Shown here: piece by piece, positions 8,534-18,304 of the stretch | How the letters are laid out: every line of letters begins with the position of its first letter | Numbering within the stretch: position 1 is the stretch's first letter | Assembly: GCF_000695095.2 (NCBI RefSeq) | Contig: NZ_CP011454.1 | Span: 2,046,001 to 2,110,000, forward strand | Source of the DNA: Gemmatimonas phototrophica | GTDB taxonomy: Bacteria > Gemmatimonadota > Gemmatimonadetes > Gemmatimonadales > Gemmatimonadaceae | Direction of reading: 5' to 3' | Length of the DNA stretch: 64,000 nt | Program-made: the position numbers and the translations under genes | Notes under the pieces: generated by a model | The model's input: the letters and a program-made list of their open reading frames with translations, nothing else | What the model was told of the DNA's origin: nothing | Database searches by the model: none

Positions 8534-8910
8534 GTGATGGCGAAACCTTGCCGCCGACTCTCAATGAGGTGATGCGCCGCAAGGTGCTCGGACTCGTAGG
8601 GCTCGGCGCGCGTGGTCGCCTGGTGGTGATCGGTGTGGAGCAGACAAAGATCGCGGCGCAGAAGGGCAGTCTGCAGTTGGTATTGGTGGCGCAAGATGTC
8701 TCGCGTCACTCGCTCGAAAAGGTGGTGCCGGTCCTCCGGGCCCGGAAAGTCGAGATGGTGGAGTGGCCAAGTGCGGCCGAGTTGGGTGGCGCTGTGGGGC
8801 GGGATACCACAGCGACGATAGGGATCGTGGATCAGGCGCTGGCGCGGGGTATCCGTGGCGCCATGGCCGGGGCAACCCCGGCAGGCGACGCGACGCGGGT
8901 TTCGCGGTAG
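8530..8910 (+). CDS. L7Ae/L30e-family ribosomal protein-like (YlxQ type)
   Basis: This 126 aa protein sits between nusA and infB, the position of ylxQ (rplGA) in Gram-positive bacteria. Visible L7Ae-fold features are LGLVGLGARGRLVVIGVEQTKIAAQKG, a run of hydrophobic residues then VAQDVSRHSLEKVVPV. The family binds kink-turn RNA. The GTG start at 8530 overlaps the nusA stop by 4 bases. The companion gene ylxR, often found here, is absent. The basic Gly/Ala-rich tail after about residue 105 looks disordered. Confidence 0.75.
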   Translation: MSDGETLPPTLNEVMRRKVLGLVGLGARGRLVVIGVEQTKIAAQKGSLQLVLVAQDVSRHSLEKVVPVLRARKVEMVEWPSAAELGGAVGRDTTATIGIVDQALARGIRGAMAGATPAGDATRVSR

Positions 8911-8919
8911 GAGGATGGG

Positions 8920-11900
8920 TTGAGCAAGCTTCGTGTGCATGATATGGCGGGTGAGTTCGGCATCTCAGCTGATGAGGTGATCGCGCTGCTGCGCCAGATG
9001 GACGTGCCGGTTCGCAGCCATTTGTCGCTGCTGACCGACGATCAGGTATCCCGTATCCGCGCCCGTTGGGAGCGCGAAAAGCGGGTCCGTGCCGAAAAGG
9101 CCCAGCCGGCGCCAGCTGCCGCGCCGCGCCGTCGTCGCACGGGTGCCGCCGAAGCGCCGGCTGCTCCCGAACCGGAAACGGCGGCTCCTGCTCCTGCCGT
9201 GCGGCGCCGACGCGCTGCCGACGTCAGCGATCACCACGATCATGATGGCGACGCACATGCTGGTGATGTGCTCCCCGATATCGTGGCTGTGCCTGCGCCC
9301 GTCGTCGCCGCGCCCGTCGTCGAGACGCCTGTCGTCGAAGCGCCTGCGCCCGAAATCCCGCGTGTGGTGGCGAAGGCTGTACCTGCACCGGCCCCCGTGC
9401 CGGTCGCGGAGACGCCCGCCCCCGTGGTGATGCCGGACATCGTGGCCGTTCCGGTGGCTCCCAAGCCGGAACTCGCGCCCGTTGCCCCGGCGGCTCCTGC
9501 CGCTCCTGCCGCCGCACCGGCCGCGCCGGCTCCTGTTGTTGAAGCACCAGTGGCAGCACCGGTCCCGCCGGTGGCTGCACCAGTCGTCGCTGACGTCACC
9601 CCCGTAGCAGCCGCGCCGGCCAGCGTCCCGGCGGCACCTGCTGCCCCGGCCGCACCGGCCCCGGCAACGCCTGCTCCAACAGCATCACTGCCAGCCGATC
9701 GTCCGCGGCCGCGCCCCGTCGTGCCGGGCGCCCCGCGTCCGCGTCAGGGCGGCGCCCCCAATTTCGGCTCCGCACGCCCCATCGCGTCAGCCGCTCCGGG
9801 CGGCGGGTTGTCTCAGGGACAGCGGCGTGATGATCGTCGTCCCGGCGGTCAGGGTGGTCCTGGCCAGCAAGCTGGCGGTGGTAGTGGAGGTGGTGGTGGA
9901 GGCGGTGGTGGCCAGCAAGGCGGTGGTCAGCAGGGTGCAGGCACCCAGCAGGGCATGCCGCAGGGCGGCGGTCAGAGCCAGCAGCGTCGCGGCAAGAAGG
10001 GCAAGCGTGGCGCGGTAGATCAGGAAGCCGTGTCGGCCAATATCACGAAGACGATGACCGCCATGCGCGGCGCGCCGACTCGTGGTCGCCCCGGTCGTCG
10101 CTTCGGTGCCGAAATGCGCGCCGAGGCCGAGGAGCAGCGTCAGATCGCGGCCGAGAAGGAACGCAAGACGGTCCGCGTGAACGAGTTCATCACGGTGTCC
10201 GAACTCGCGCAAATCCTCAGCATTTCCGCTACACAAATTGTCGGATTCGCTTTCAAGTCGCTCGGGTTGATGGTCACCATCAACCAGCGCCTCGATTTCG
10301 ACCAGATCGAACTCATCGCCGGCGAATTCGGCTTCCAGGCCGTCAAGGAAAGCGATTACGCCGCCGACGTCACCGACATGGGCGATGTCGATCTTCCCGA
10401 AGATCTGCGTCCCCGCTCGCCCGTCGTCACCATCATGGGTCACGTCGACCATGGTAAGACGTCGCTGCTCGACTACATCCGCAAGGCGAATGTGGTGGCC
10501 GGCGAAGCCGGTGGTATCACGCAGCACATCGGCGCGTACCACGTCGAAGTCGCGGGCAAGCGTCTCATCACGTTCCTCGACACCCCCGGCCACGAGGCGT
10601 TCACCGCCATGCGTGCCCGTGGTGCCCAGGTCACCGACATCGTCGTCATCGTCATCGCGGCCGACGACCAGGTCATGCCGCAAACGGTCGAAGCGATCTC
10701 GCACGCCAAGTCGGCCGGCGTGCCGATCATCATCGCGATCAACAAGGTCGACCTGCCCACGGCCAACATCGAAAAGGTCAAGCAGGATCTCCTCCAGCAC
10801 GAAGTCGTGCTCGAAGACTTCGGCGGTACAGTGCTCCACTCGCTGATCTCGGCGAAGAAGGGCACCGGTGTCGCCGAGCTCCTCGATCAGATCCTGCTGC
10901 AGGCCGATATTCTCGAGCTCAAGGCCAATCCCAACCGTCGTGCCGTCGGCTCGGTGGTCGAAGCCCAGCTCGATCAGGGCAAGGGCCCCGTCGCGACCGT
11001 TCTCGTGCAAAACGGTACGCTCAGGGTCGGCGACGACTACATCTGTGGTATCTACTCCGGACGCGTGCGCGCCATGCTCGACGAGCGTGGCAAGCAGGTC
11101 AAGGAAGCTGGCCCCGCCATTCCGGTGCAGATCCTCGGCCTTACGGGCGTGCCCATGGCCGGCGATCAACTCCTCGTCGTCGACGATGCGACCGCCGCGC
11201 GCGAAATCGCGCAGCGTCGTGAGCGCCTCGACCGTGAAGCCAAGAGCCGTCGCACCACGCGTGGTGTGGTGTCGCTCGAAGACTTCATGTCGCAGGCAGC
11301 CGCTGGCCAGAAGCGTCAGCTGCGCCTCGTCATCAAGGCCGACCAGGGCGGTCCGGCGGAAGCACTCGCTGACGCGCTGCAGCAGCTCTCGAACAACGAA
11401 GTGCAGGTCGAGATCATCCACCGCGCGGTGGGTGCCATCGCCGAAAGCGACATTCTGCTCGCCAAGGCCGCCGGCGCGATCATCATCGGCTTCCACGTCC
11501 GTCCCGACAACAACGCGCGTCAAGCTGCTGAGCGCGAAGGCGTCGACATCAAGCTCTATCGCATCATCTACGAGGCCGTGGCCGATGTGAAGGCCGCCCT
11601 CGAAGGCATGCTCCGCCCCGAAGAGCGCGAAGTGGTGTTCGGCGAAGCCGAAGTCCGCGAAACGTTCAAGGTCGCCCGCATCGGCACCATCGCCGGTACG
11701 ATCGTCCGCTCCGGCATCATCAATCGCAAGGGGCACATCCGCGTCATCCGCGACGGCGTCGAGATCTACCACGGCGCCATCTCTTCGCTGCGTCGTTTCA
11801 AGGACGACGTCAACGAAGTCAAGGAAGGCTACGAATGCGGTATCGGCATCGAGAACTTCAACGATCTCAAGATCGGCGACGTGTTCGAGTGCTACCGCAC

Positions 11901-11943
11901 CGAGGAAGTGGCGCGTACGCTCGATCAGGCCTCCAAGGCCTGA
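8920..11943 (+). CDS. infB: Translation initiation factor IF-2, with a very long low-complexity linker
   Basis: IF-2 is the GTPase that places fMet-tRNA on the 30S subunit. At 1007 aa it is long for the family. A first IF2_N module is at about 2-50, then an Ala/Pro/Val-rich linker (about 60-290), a Gly/Gln-rich stretch with a run of Gly (about 310-350), and a second IF2_N module at about 418-475. The G domain carries GHVDHGKT at 507-514, then DTPGHEAF and NKVD, followed by domains II-IV. The start is TTG at 8920, supported by GGAGG at 8910-8914 and by the family-typical SKLRVHDMA beginning. It lies 9 bases after the L7Ae gene and 9 before rbfA. Confidence 0.97.
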   Translation: MSKLRVHDMAGEFGISADEVIALLRQMDVPVRSHLSLLTDDQVSRIRARWEREKRVRAEKAQPAPAAAPRRRRTGAAEAPAAPEPETAAPAPAVRRRRAADVSDHHDHDGDAHAGDVLPDIVAVPAPVVAAPVVETPVVEAPAPEIPRVVAKAVPAPAPVPVAETPAPVVMPDIVAVPVAPKPELAPVAPAAPAAPAAAPAAPAPVVEAPVAAPVPPVAAPVVADVTPVAAAPASVPAAPAAPAAPAPATPAPTASLPADRPRPRPVVPGAPRPRQGGAPNFGSARPIASAAPGGGLSQGQRRDDRRPGGQGGPGQQAGGGSGGGGGGGGGQQGGGQQGAGTQQGMPQGGGQSQQRRGKKGKRGAVDQEAVSANITKTMTAMRGAPTRGRPGRRFGAEMRAEAEEQRQIAAEKERKTVRVNEFITVSELAQILSISATQIVGFAFKSLGLMVTINQRLDFDQIELIAGEFGFQAVKESDYAADVTDMGDVDLPEDLRPRSPVVTIMGHVDHGKTSLLDYIRKANVVAGEAGGITQHIGAYHVEVAGKRLITFLDTPGHEAFTAMRARGAQVTDIVVIVIAADDQVMPQTVEAISHAKSAGVPIIIAINKVDLPTANIEKVKQDLLQHEVVLEDFGGTVLHSLISAKKGTGVAELLDQILLQADILELKANPNRRAVGSVVEAQLDQGKGPVATVLVQNGTLRVGDDYICGIYSGRVRAMLDERGKQVKEAGPAIPVQILGLTGVPMAGDQLLVVDDATAAREIAQRRERLDREAKSRRTTRGVVSLEDFMSQAAAGQKRQLRLVIKADQGGPAEALADALQQLSNNEVQVEIIHRAVGAIAESDILLAKAAGAIIIGFHVRPDNNARQAAEREGVDIKLYRIIYEAVADVKAALEGMLRPEEREVVFGEAEVRETFKVARIGTIAGTIVRSGIINRKGHIRVIRDGVEIYHGAISSLRRFKDDVNEVKEGYECGIGIENFNDLKIGDVFECYRTEEVARTLDQASKA

Positions 11944-11952
11944 GGAGAAATT

Positions 11953-12366
11953 ATGGGCGAACCGCGACGGCCTGACCGCGTCGCCGAAGCCATTCGTGAA
12001 GAGGTCGCGACCTTCCTTGCAGAAGGCGCGAAGGACCCACGGATCCGCGCGTTCGTTACCGTCACTGCGGTAGACGTCACGCGCGACCTTCGGCACGCGA
12101 CGGTCTTTGTCAGCCTCATGGGCGACGAAGCCGACAAGAAGAAAACCGTGGAGGGGTTGGCCAGTGTGGCCACCCACCTCCGGTCCAAGCTGGGCAAATC
12201 GCTCCGGCTGCGGTCGGCCCCGGAAATTCACTTCCGGGCCGACGAGAGCGTCGCGCGCGCGTCGCGCATCGAAAGTCTGCTCGCGCAGATTCGCGATGAG
12301 CGGGAGCAACAGGAGCCCACGGCGCCGGGCGACGCGACTGGCGACGCCGGCCCGTCCACCGACTGA
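11953..12366 (+). CDS. rbfA: 30S ribosome-binding factor RbfA
   Basis: RbfA is a small KH-fold protein that assists late 30S maturation and 16S 5'-end processing. The 137 aa sequence opens PRRPDRVAEAIREEVATFL and has the expected KH core ending RSAPEIHFRADESVARASRIESLL. The acidic, Ala/Pro/Thr-rich tail after residue 115 is probably disordered. ATG 11953 follows the infB stop with TGAGGAG as the ribosome-binding site. Confidence 0.93.
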   Translation: MGEPRRPDRVAEAIREEVATFLAEGAKDPRIRAFVTVTAVDVTRDLRHATVFVSLMGDEADKKKTVEGLASVATHLRSKLGKSLRLRSAPEIHFRADESVARASRIESLLAQIRDEREQQEPTAPGDATGDAGPSTD

Positions 12367-12380
12367 ACGGACGCAGCACC

Positions 12381-13307
12381 GTGCTGGAATCGCACGACGC
12401 GGGGCCCCCGCTGTCGTCTGGCCTCTTGTATGTAGACAAACCGGTCGGCATGTCGTCGCACGATGTCGTTGCCGTCGTGCGACGCGCGGCGCGCACCAGG
12501 CGCGTCGGTCACGCGGGAACGTTGGATCCGTTCGCCACCGGGCTGCTCGTGCTTGCGGTGGGGCCGTGCACCCGCCTCCTCCCGTATATCGTCGGTGACC
12601 CCAAGGTCTACGAAGCCGACGTGCGTTTCGGCTCGGAAACCGACACCGATGATGCGACCGGTTCGGTTACGGTCACGGCGCCAGCGCCACCCAATGCGCG
12701 GCTGTCACACGCCGATGATCCCGTACGGCGGGCCGCCGAAGCCACGCTCACCGGCGCCATTGCACAGATTCCCCCCAGCTATTCTGCCAAGCACGTCGAT
12801 GGTCAACGGGCCTATGATCTGGCCCGCAAGGGACGCGACGTTTCGCTGGCCCCTGTGCAGGTGCGGGTGGATACTTGGGAATGGCTGGCCGGGGACCACG
12901 AGACCCTGCGCACCCGGATCACCTGCGGCGGCGGCACATACATTCGGGCTTTGGCCCGTGATTTGGGACGGGCCCTCGGATCGGCGGCGCACTGCGGGAC
13001 GTTGCGGCGGATGGCCAGCGGACCGGCCACCGTTGGAGAGGCCGTTTTGCTCGAAGACCTTTCCCCCGGTGCCATTGCTGAGGGGAGGGTTCGGCTGCGA
13101 TCCCCGCTGTCACTCCTCGGAAACATCGGCCACGAACACCTCGGCGACGACCAACTCACCGATCTCAGGCATGGCCGCGAGGTCGCGGCTTCGCAACCCG
13201 GTCACCGGGCAGCATTGCTTCGCGACGGCGTGGTGGTGGCCATCGCGGAACGTTCCGCCCGCAACCGCTGGCAACCACGTGTGGTGATGCTCGGAGACGA
13301 CGCATGA
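12381..13307 (+). CDS. truB: tRNA pseudouridine(55) synthase TruB
   Basis: TruB makes pseudouridine 55 in the T-loop of tRNAs. The 308 aa protein has the catalytic GTLDPFATGLL motif (Asp at about residue 49), the YVDKPVGMSSHDVV N-terminus, PPSYSAKHVDGQRAYDLARKG, and ITCGGGTYIRALARDLG. The C-terminal about 80 aa form the PUA-like tail. Start is GTG at 12381; no strong ribosome-binding site is seen, so coupling to rbfA (14 bases upstream) is likely. It overlaps ribF by 4 bases (ATGA). Confidence 0.95.
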   Translation: MLESHDAGPPLSSGLLYVDKPVGMSSHDVVAVVRRAARTRRVGHAGTLDPFATGLLVLAVGPCTRLLPYIVGDPKVYEADVRFGSETDTDDATGSVTVTAPAPPNARLSHADDPVRRAAEATLTGAIAQIPPSYSAKHVDGQRAYDLARKGRDVSLAPVQVRVDTWEWLAGDHETLRTRITCGGGTYIRALARDLGRALGSAAHCGTLRRMASGPATVGEAVLLEDLSPGAIAEGRVRLRSPLSLLGNIGHEHLGDDQLTDLRHGREVAASQPGHRAALLRDGVVVAIAERSARNRWQPRVVMLGDDA

Positions 13308-14236
13308 CCGGGCACGAACGGGAGATCGGGCTGCCACTGACCGAGGGCGCGGTCATCACGGTCGGGACGTTCGATGGGGTACATCGTGGACACCAGGATG
13401 TACTGGCCACACTGGTACAGCACGCCAACGCCCGTGGATTGCCCAGCGTGGTGGTCACCTTCGATCCGCACCCGCTCGAAGTGGTGAATCCTGCGGCAGC
13501 CCCCCCGCTCCTTACGCTGCACCACGAAAAGCTGGCCATGTTTGCGCAAACCGGCGTGTCGTATGTCGCCGTGTTGCCCTTCACCCCGCTGCTCGCGGCG
13601 TACGAAGCGGAACGGTTCGTGGATGAGGTGCTTCTCGAGCGGTTTGCGATGCGGGAGTTGCTGGTCGGTCATGATCACGGCTTCGGCCGTGGCCGGCTCG
13701 GGGATATTGATGTGCTGCGTGCGCTCGGTGCCGCGCGGCTATTCCGGGTCACCGTCCTGCCGCCTGTGCACACCGCCGATGGACACGCCATCAGTTCGAC
13801 GGCTATTCGGCGTGCCGTCGCGGGGGGCGATCTGGCCCGTGCGGCGGCCGGTCTCGGCCGCCCCTACAGTGTGTCCGGGCGGGTCGTGCGCGGTGACCAG
13901 CGGGGGCGGACCCTTGGCTACCCGACCCTGAATCTCGCCCCGCTCTCCGAGCGAAAACTGCTGCCCCCTGATGGGGTCTACGCGGTTCGGGTTCAGCTCC
14001 CGGAAGGGCAATTCGGCGGCATGCTCAACCTCGGACCTCGTCCCACCGTGGGGGATCACGGCCGACGGATTGAGGCGCATGTGTTTGACGCCAGTGCCGA
14101 CTGGTATGGCGCCCAGGTCCGCGTGGACTTCATCGCGCGCCTCCGTGGCACCCGTCCGTTTCCCGGTCTGGATGCCCTCCGGGCACAGTTGGCCGAGGAT
14201 GAACGGCACGCGCGCGCCGCGCTGGCTACCGCATAG
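13304..14236 (+). CDS. ribF: Bifunctional riboflavin kinase / FAD synthetase
   Basis: RibF phosphorylates riboflavin to FMN and adenylylates FMN to FAD. The 310 aa protein has an N-terminal nucleotidyltransferase domain (TVGTFDGVHRGHQDVL, about 12-30, and ISSTAIR) and a C-terminal flavokinase domain (from about residue 185, GRPYSVSGRVVRGDQRG then LGYPTLNL). ATG 13304 overlaps the truB stop. It is the last gene of the rimP operon. A 96-base gap follows; a small GC hairpin there is too weak to call a terminator. Confidence 0.95.
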   Translation: MTGHEREIGLPLTEGAVITVGTFDGVHRGHQDVLATLVQHANARGLPSVVVTFDPHPLEVVNPAAAPPLLTLHHEKLAMFAQTGVSYVAVLPFTPLLAAYEAERFVDEVLLERFAMRELLVGHDHGFGRGRLGDIDVLRALGAARLFRVTVLPPVHTADGHAISSTAIRRAVAGGDLARAAAGLGRPYSVSGRVVRGDQRGRTLGYPTLNLAPLSERKLLPPDGVYAVRVQLPEGQFGGMLNLGPRPTVGDHGRRIEAHVFDASADWYGAQVRVDFIARLRGTRPFPGLDALRAQLAEDERHARAALATA

Positions 14237-14332
14237 GCGACCGCGTCCCTAAGTTAAGGGGCTTGGCGCACTTCGCGCCGTTTCTCGCGTCTTCCCCAGA
14301 CGCGCTGTCATTCCCTTTGGCCACCGGCATCG

Positions 14333-16012
14333 ATGGCGAACTTGAAGTACCGCGTCCTGCTCATTGTGGGACTCTTCGCGGCCTCAGCATGGGCCCTCTT
14401 TCCGCGCACCGTCGTCGAACGGGTGAAGCGCGATGGTGTGTTCGTGTATGACACCGTGCGTCGTGTCCCGCTCAAGCGCGGACTCGACTTGCAGGGTGGG
14501 ATGCACCTGACGCTCGAAGTTGACGAGTCAAAGCAGGCGGTTGCCAATAAGTCCGAGGCACTTGACCGTGCCTTGAAAGTGGTACGTCAGCGTATCGACG
14601 AATTCGGCGTGTCTGAGCCGGTGGTTCAGAAAGTCGGCGATGATCGCATCATCGTCGAACTCCCCGGTATCGACGACGCCGAACGCGCACAGTCGGTCGT
14701 GCAGAAGTCCGCGTTCCTTGAGTTCCAGATTACCGACGAAACCAGCGCGCTCGAGAAGATCACGCCCCGTTTCGACGAAATTGCCAAGGCCGCGGGAATC
14801 TCGGTGGGGGCAGCCTCCGCGGTCGCGACGGCCGGTGCGGATTCGGCCAAGCCCACGACGGTGACCTCGCTGCTCACGCAGAAAGCGGATAGCGGCAAGG
14901 ACACCACGGCGGCGGCTGGCACGACGGCGGCAGACACCGCGAAGCCGGTCCCGGCGCCGGTCGCTGGCGGCCTGTTCGCATCGAACGTGCAGCCCGGGCA
15001 GATCCCCGGTCAGTACATCATCCCCGAAGCGGCTTTCCCGGCCATCGAGCGGGCATTGCAGTTGCCGGCCATTCAGGCCGCGATGCCTCCCGGCAAGGTC
15101 ATGCGATGGGGTGTGGATTCGCTTGGAACAGGCACCCAGCGCTTCCGCGCGCTGTACGTGCTGGATGCGCGTCCGATCATCACTGGTGAAGTCCTCACCG
15201 ATGCCCGCCCCAACACCGATCCGGTGGAAGGCAACGTCGTGCAGTTCACCCTCAACAATGAGGGCGCCCGTCGCTTCAAGGTGGAAACGGGCAAGCACGT
15301 CAAGGACAACATGGCCATCGTGCTCGACCAGCGCGTGATCACGGCCCCCACGCTGCAGAGCGCGATTGGTCGCAATGGCCAGATCACGCTCGGTGGCGGC
15401 ACGTTGCAGGCGGCGCAGGACCTCGCCCTGGTACTCCGTGCCGGTGCCTTGCCGGTGCCGCTCAAGGTGGCCGAAGTCCGTCAGATTGGCGCCAGCCTTG
15501 GCAACGACTCCATCAACAAGGGCATGATTGCCCTCGTGGTGGCGTTCGCCCTCGTATTGGCCATTATGATCGGGTATTACAAGCTCTCTGGCGTGTTGGC
15601 TGCGGCGGCGCTGGTGCTGTACCTCATCTACACGCTCGCCATGCTGGCAGGCTTCAACGCCGTGCTCACGCTCCCTGGTCTCGCTGGGTTCGTGCTCTCC
15701 ATTGGTATCGCGGTTGACGCGAACGTGCTCATCTTCGAGCGCATTCGTGAAGAAGTCGAAGCGGGCAAGTCCACGCGACTGGCCATCGACGAAGGTTTCC
15801 GGCACGCGCTCAGCGCCATTGTCGATACGTCGGCAGCCACCATCCTGTCCGGTATGGTGCTCTATCAGTACGGCACCGGCCCGGTGCGTGGGTTTGCTGT
15901 CACTCTTGTCGCTGGCCTCGTGGCCTCGCTGTTCACGGCCCTTTTCGTGAGCAAGACCTTCTTCCTGATCTGGCTCGACCGCGCCCGCGGTTCCCAGTCG
16001 CTGAGCATCTGA
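14333..16012 (+). CDS. secD: Protein translocase subunit SecD
   Basis: SecD with SecF uses the proton gradient to pull proteins through SecYEG on the periplasmic side. The 559 aa protein has an N-terminal TM helix (7-23), the [14 protein letters not shown] motif (about 50-63), the large periplasmic P1 domain, then six C-terminal helices with [15 protein letters not shown] (SecD D4 motif). A low-complexity Ala/Thr/Lys/Asp-rich insert at about residues 152-212 splits the P1 region. secF follows after 7 bases. No yajC precedes it here. Confidence 0.96.
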   Translation: MANLKYRVLLIVGLFAASAWALFPRTVVERVKRDGVFVYDTVRRVPLKRGLDLQGGMHLTLEVDESKQAVANKSEALDRALKVVRQRIDEFGVSEPVVQKVGDDRIIVELPGIDDAERAQSVVQKSAFLEFQITDETSALEKITPRFDEIAKAAGISVGAASAVATAGADSAKPTTVTSLLTQKADSGKDTTAAAGTTAADTAKPVPAPVAGGLFASNVQPGQIPGQYIIPEAAFPAIERALQLPAIQAAMPPGKVMRWGVDSLGTGTQRFRALYVLDARPIITGEVLTDARPNTDPVEGNVVQFTLNNEGARRFKVETGKHVKDNMAIVLDQRVITAPTLQSAIGRNGQITLGGGTLQAAQDLALVLRAGALPVPLKVAEVRQIGASLGNDSINKGMIALVVAFALVLAIMIGYYKLSGVLAAAALVLYLIYTLAMLAGFNAVLTLPGLAGFVLSIGIAVDANVLIFERIREEVEAGKSTRLAIDEGFRHALSAIVDTSAATILSGMVLYQYGTGPVRGFAVTLVAGLVASLFTALFVSKTFFLIWLDRARGSQSLSI

Positions 16013-16019
16013 GGCCGTC

Positions 16020-17036
16020 ATGCTGCGCATTTTTCATAACACCTCGTACGAATTCGTAAAGCACTGGAAGCTGGCGGCCATCCTGACGGCGGCGTTTATC
16101 GTCGCGGGCATGGTGACGTTCGGCATCACCGGTGGGGTGAACTACAGCATCGAGTTCACCGGTGGCACGCTCATGCAGGCGCAATTCAAGCAGGCGCCCG
16201 ATGTGGCCGTGGTGCGAAGCGCGCTCGACAAGGCGGGCATCACGGGTGCCGAAATCCAGCAGTTTGGCGGACCGCTTGAATACACCATCCGCGCGCGGGA
16301 TGAGAAGCAGGTGGAAGCGCAAGCCGCCGGCGCCGAAGGCATCTCCAAGCAGATCGGTCAGGCGCTCGACCAACAGTTTGGCGCTGGGAATGTGACCATC
16401 GTCCGTACGGAAGCGGTGGGGCCCAAGGTCGGGAGCGAGCTGCGTTCCGGCGCAGTGACGGCCATGATCATCGCCTCGCTCTTTACGTTGGTCTATCTTG
16501 CCATCCGCTTCGACTGGCGTTTCGGCGCAGCGGCGGTGCTCTCCACGTCACACGACATTCTGGTCACGTTCGCGTTCATCAAGATGTTCGACATCGAAGT
16601 GTCGCTCACAGTGGTCGCGGCCATCCTGACGCTGCTGGGCTATTCGGCCAACGACACGATCATCATCTTCGACCGCGTCCGCGAAAATCTGCGCAAGCCG
16701 CATAAGGGCATGACGCTCGCCATGCTGCTCGACAAGTCGATCAACGAAACGTTGCCGCGGTCTATCATGACGCACGCCACGACGCTGGCCGCCACGATCG
16801 CGCTGCTCCTGCTCGCTGGCGAAGTCATCCGGCCCTTTGCGTGGGTAATGGCGTTCGGTGTGTTCGTCGCGACGTTCTCTTCCATCTACGTCGCCGGTCC
16901 GATTCTGCTCTGGATCGAATCGAAGTATCCGCGCACCGATGACAGCGCGACCGCCATGGCCGCGAGGGCCGGCAATACGGCCGCCGCGTCTGCCAGCAAG
17001 GGTGGCCGTGGTGCGGAGCGTCTCGCCGCGCGCTGA
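16020..17036 (+). CDS. secF: Protein translocase subunit SecF
   Basis: SecF is the partner of SecD. The 338 aa protein has TM1 at about 17-37, the GVNYSIEFTGGTLMQAQF motif, a periplasmic domain, and five further TM helices with GYSANDTIIIFDRVRENLR. The C-terminal tail from about residue 310 is Ala/Gly-rich and basic, as in cytoplasmic SecF tails. It starts 7 bases after secD and ends 8 bases before the tatD-family gene, so the three are likely one transcript. Confidence 0.96.
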   Translation: MLRIFHNTSYEFVKHWKLAAILTAAFIVAGMVTFGITGGVNYSIEFTGGTLMQAQFKQAPDVAVVRSALDKAGITGAEIQQFGGPLEYTIRARDEKQVEAQAAGAEGISKQIGQALDQQFGAGNVTIVRTEAVGPKVGSELRSGAVTAMIIASLFTLVYLAIRFDWRFGAAAVLSTSHDILVTFAFIKMFDIEVSLTVVAAILTLLGYSANDTIIIFDRVRENLRKPHKGMTLAMLLDKSINETLPRSIMTHATTLAATIALLLLAGEVIRPFAWVMAFGVFVATFSSIYVAGPILLWIESKYPRTDDSATAMAARAGNTAAASASKGGRGAERLAAR

Positions 17037-17044
17037 GTCGCGCG

Positions 17045-17851
17045 GTGAGTACTTCGGCCCTGCCAATGACCGTAGGGGCGTGGGCTGACAGCCATGTGCA
17101 TTTGGCCAGCACGGCCTTCACAGATGATGTGGAGGCCGTGATCGAGCGGGCCCGCGCTGCAGGAGCGCGGGCCCTTGTCTGTATCGGTGAGTCCCCGGAC
17201 GCTGCTACTCGCGCTCGTGCCATTGCGGCGCGGTACCCGGAGCTCGTGTTTCATACGTCCGGCGTACACCCGCACGACGCGGCGCAGTGGGATGACCAGC
17301 GGAACCCCGCAGTCATCCGCGAGGCCGTCGCCCTCGGCGCTGTCGCCGTTGGGGAGTGCGGTCTCGACTATCACTACGATCACGCGCCCCGTGATGTGCA
17401 GCGCCGCACACTCAACGCGCAGCTGATGCTGGCCGCGGAACTGCAGCGGCCGGTCATCCTGCATACCCGGGACGCTGAAGACGACACGCACGACATGTTG
17501 CGTGAAGCGGCGGCGGCCGGAATAGTCGGCGTGCTGCATTGCTACACCGGTTCTGTCGCGCTCGCCGAAGCCGGATTGGCTGCCGGTTGGTATGTGTCGT
17601 TCAGCGGGATCGTCACCTTTCGCAACTGGGCCGATCTGGCTCTGCTGCAAATTGTGCCCGATGATCGGCTACTGGTAGAGTCTGACGCGCCGTATCTCGC
17701 TCCGATCCCCAATCGCGGCAAACGAAACGAGTCGGCCTGGGTGCCACATACCATTCAACGTCTCGCCGCAGCGCGAGGCACTGATCCGGAAGCGTTGGCC
17801 GCGCTCACATTACGCAACACACGCCAATTCTTCACGTTGCCCATCGACTGA
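17045..17851 (+). CDS. tatD: TatD-family metal-dependent hydrolase (3'-5' DNase type)
   Basis: This 268 aa protein is a TatD-family TIM-barrel hydrolase; members are DNases, often with quality-control roles. Metal-ligand motifs are all visible: DSHVHLAS (His pair), GECGLDYHYDHAP (Glu), LHTRDAEDD (His), VLHCYTGS (His), and VESDAPYLAP (Asp). Start is GTG at 17045; an ATG at residue 8 (MTVGAWADSHVHL) is an alternative. It follows secF by 8 bases. Confidence 0.9.
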   Translation: MSTSALPMTVGAWADSHVHLASTAFTDDVEAVIERARAAGARALVCIGESPDAATRARAIAARYPELVFHTSGVHPHDAAQWDDQRNPAVIREAVALGAVAVGECGLDYHYDHAPRDVQRRTLNAQLMLAAELQRPVILHTRDAEDDTHDMLREAAAAGIVGVLHCYTGSVALAEAGLAAGWYVSFSGIVTFRNWADLALLQIVPDDRLLVESDAPYLAPIPNRGKRNESAWVPHTIQRLAAARGTDPEALAALTLRNTRQFFTLPID

Positions 17852-17900
17852 TGCCACGGCATTGCTCGTACGTTTCCCCACCCTCACTACCCACTGTGTC

Positions 17901-18290
17901 ATGAGCATTGAAACGCTGCACACCGACCATGCCCCGAAGGCGATTGGTCCCTACGCACAAGCGGTAAAGGCCAACGGCTTCCTGTTCACCGCCGGGCAGA
18001 TTCCCTTGCATCCGGTGAGCATGGAAATCGTGGAAGGCGATGTGGCGGCACAGACAGAGCAGGTGCTGGCGAATCTCTCAGCCGTACTTGCTGAAGCAGG
18101 AGTGACCTGGAACGATGTGGTGAAAACCACCTGCTTCCTGCGGACCATGGATGATTTCGTGGCCTTCAACACGGTGTATGCCCGTGTGCTCGGCGAGGCG
18201 CGCCCCGCTCGCTCCACCGTGGCCGTCGCTGGCCTGCCGCGCAACGTGAGCGTCGAAGTGGAACTCGTCGCGGCTCTTCCGCTGCGCTGA
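17901..18290 (+). CDS. ridA: RidA-family reactive enamine/imine deaminase
   Basis: RidA hydrolyses reactive 2-aminoacrylate and related enamines/imines made by PLP enzymes. The 129 aa protein has the classical IGPYAQAVKANGFLFTAGQIPLHP beginning and the PARSTVAVAGLP segment with the key Arg (E. coli Arg105 equivalent), followed by VSVEVELVAAL. I place the start at ATG 17901, which gives the family N-terminus MSIETLHTDHAPKAIGPY; an upstream in-frame ATG at 17862 adds 13 atypical residues. Confidence 0.93.
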   Translation: MSIETLHTDHAPKAIGPYAQAVKANGFLFTAGQIPLHPVSMEIVEGDVAAQTEQVLANLSAVLAEAGVTWNDVVKTTCFLRTMDDFVAFNTVYARVLGEARPARSTVAVAGLPRNVSVEVELVAALPLR

Positions 18291-18304
18291 GGAGTATCAC
18301 CGGC

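Noticed and set aside
9880-9935. Glycine-codon repeat as a CRISPR or tandem-repeat element
   Set aside because: It is in-frame low complexity inside infB, with no spacers or direct repeats of CRISPR type.
9787-12309. Long open frame on the minus strand opposite infB (840 codons)
   Set aside because: It is the antisense shadow of high-G+C infB. Its composition is an artefact of the opposite frame and no family motif is seen.
14262-14277. Terminator after ribF
   Set aside because: The GGCGC/GCGCC hairpin is only 5 bp and is not followed by a T tract.
14528-16030. Minus-strand frame opposite secD (500 codons)
   Set aside because: Composition mirrors secD; no recognisable motif.
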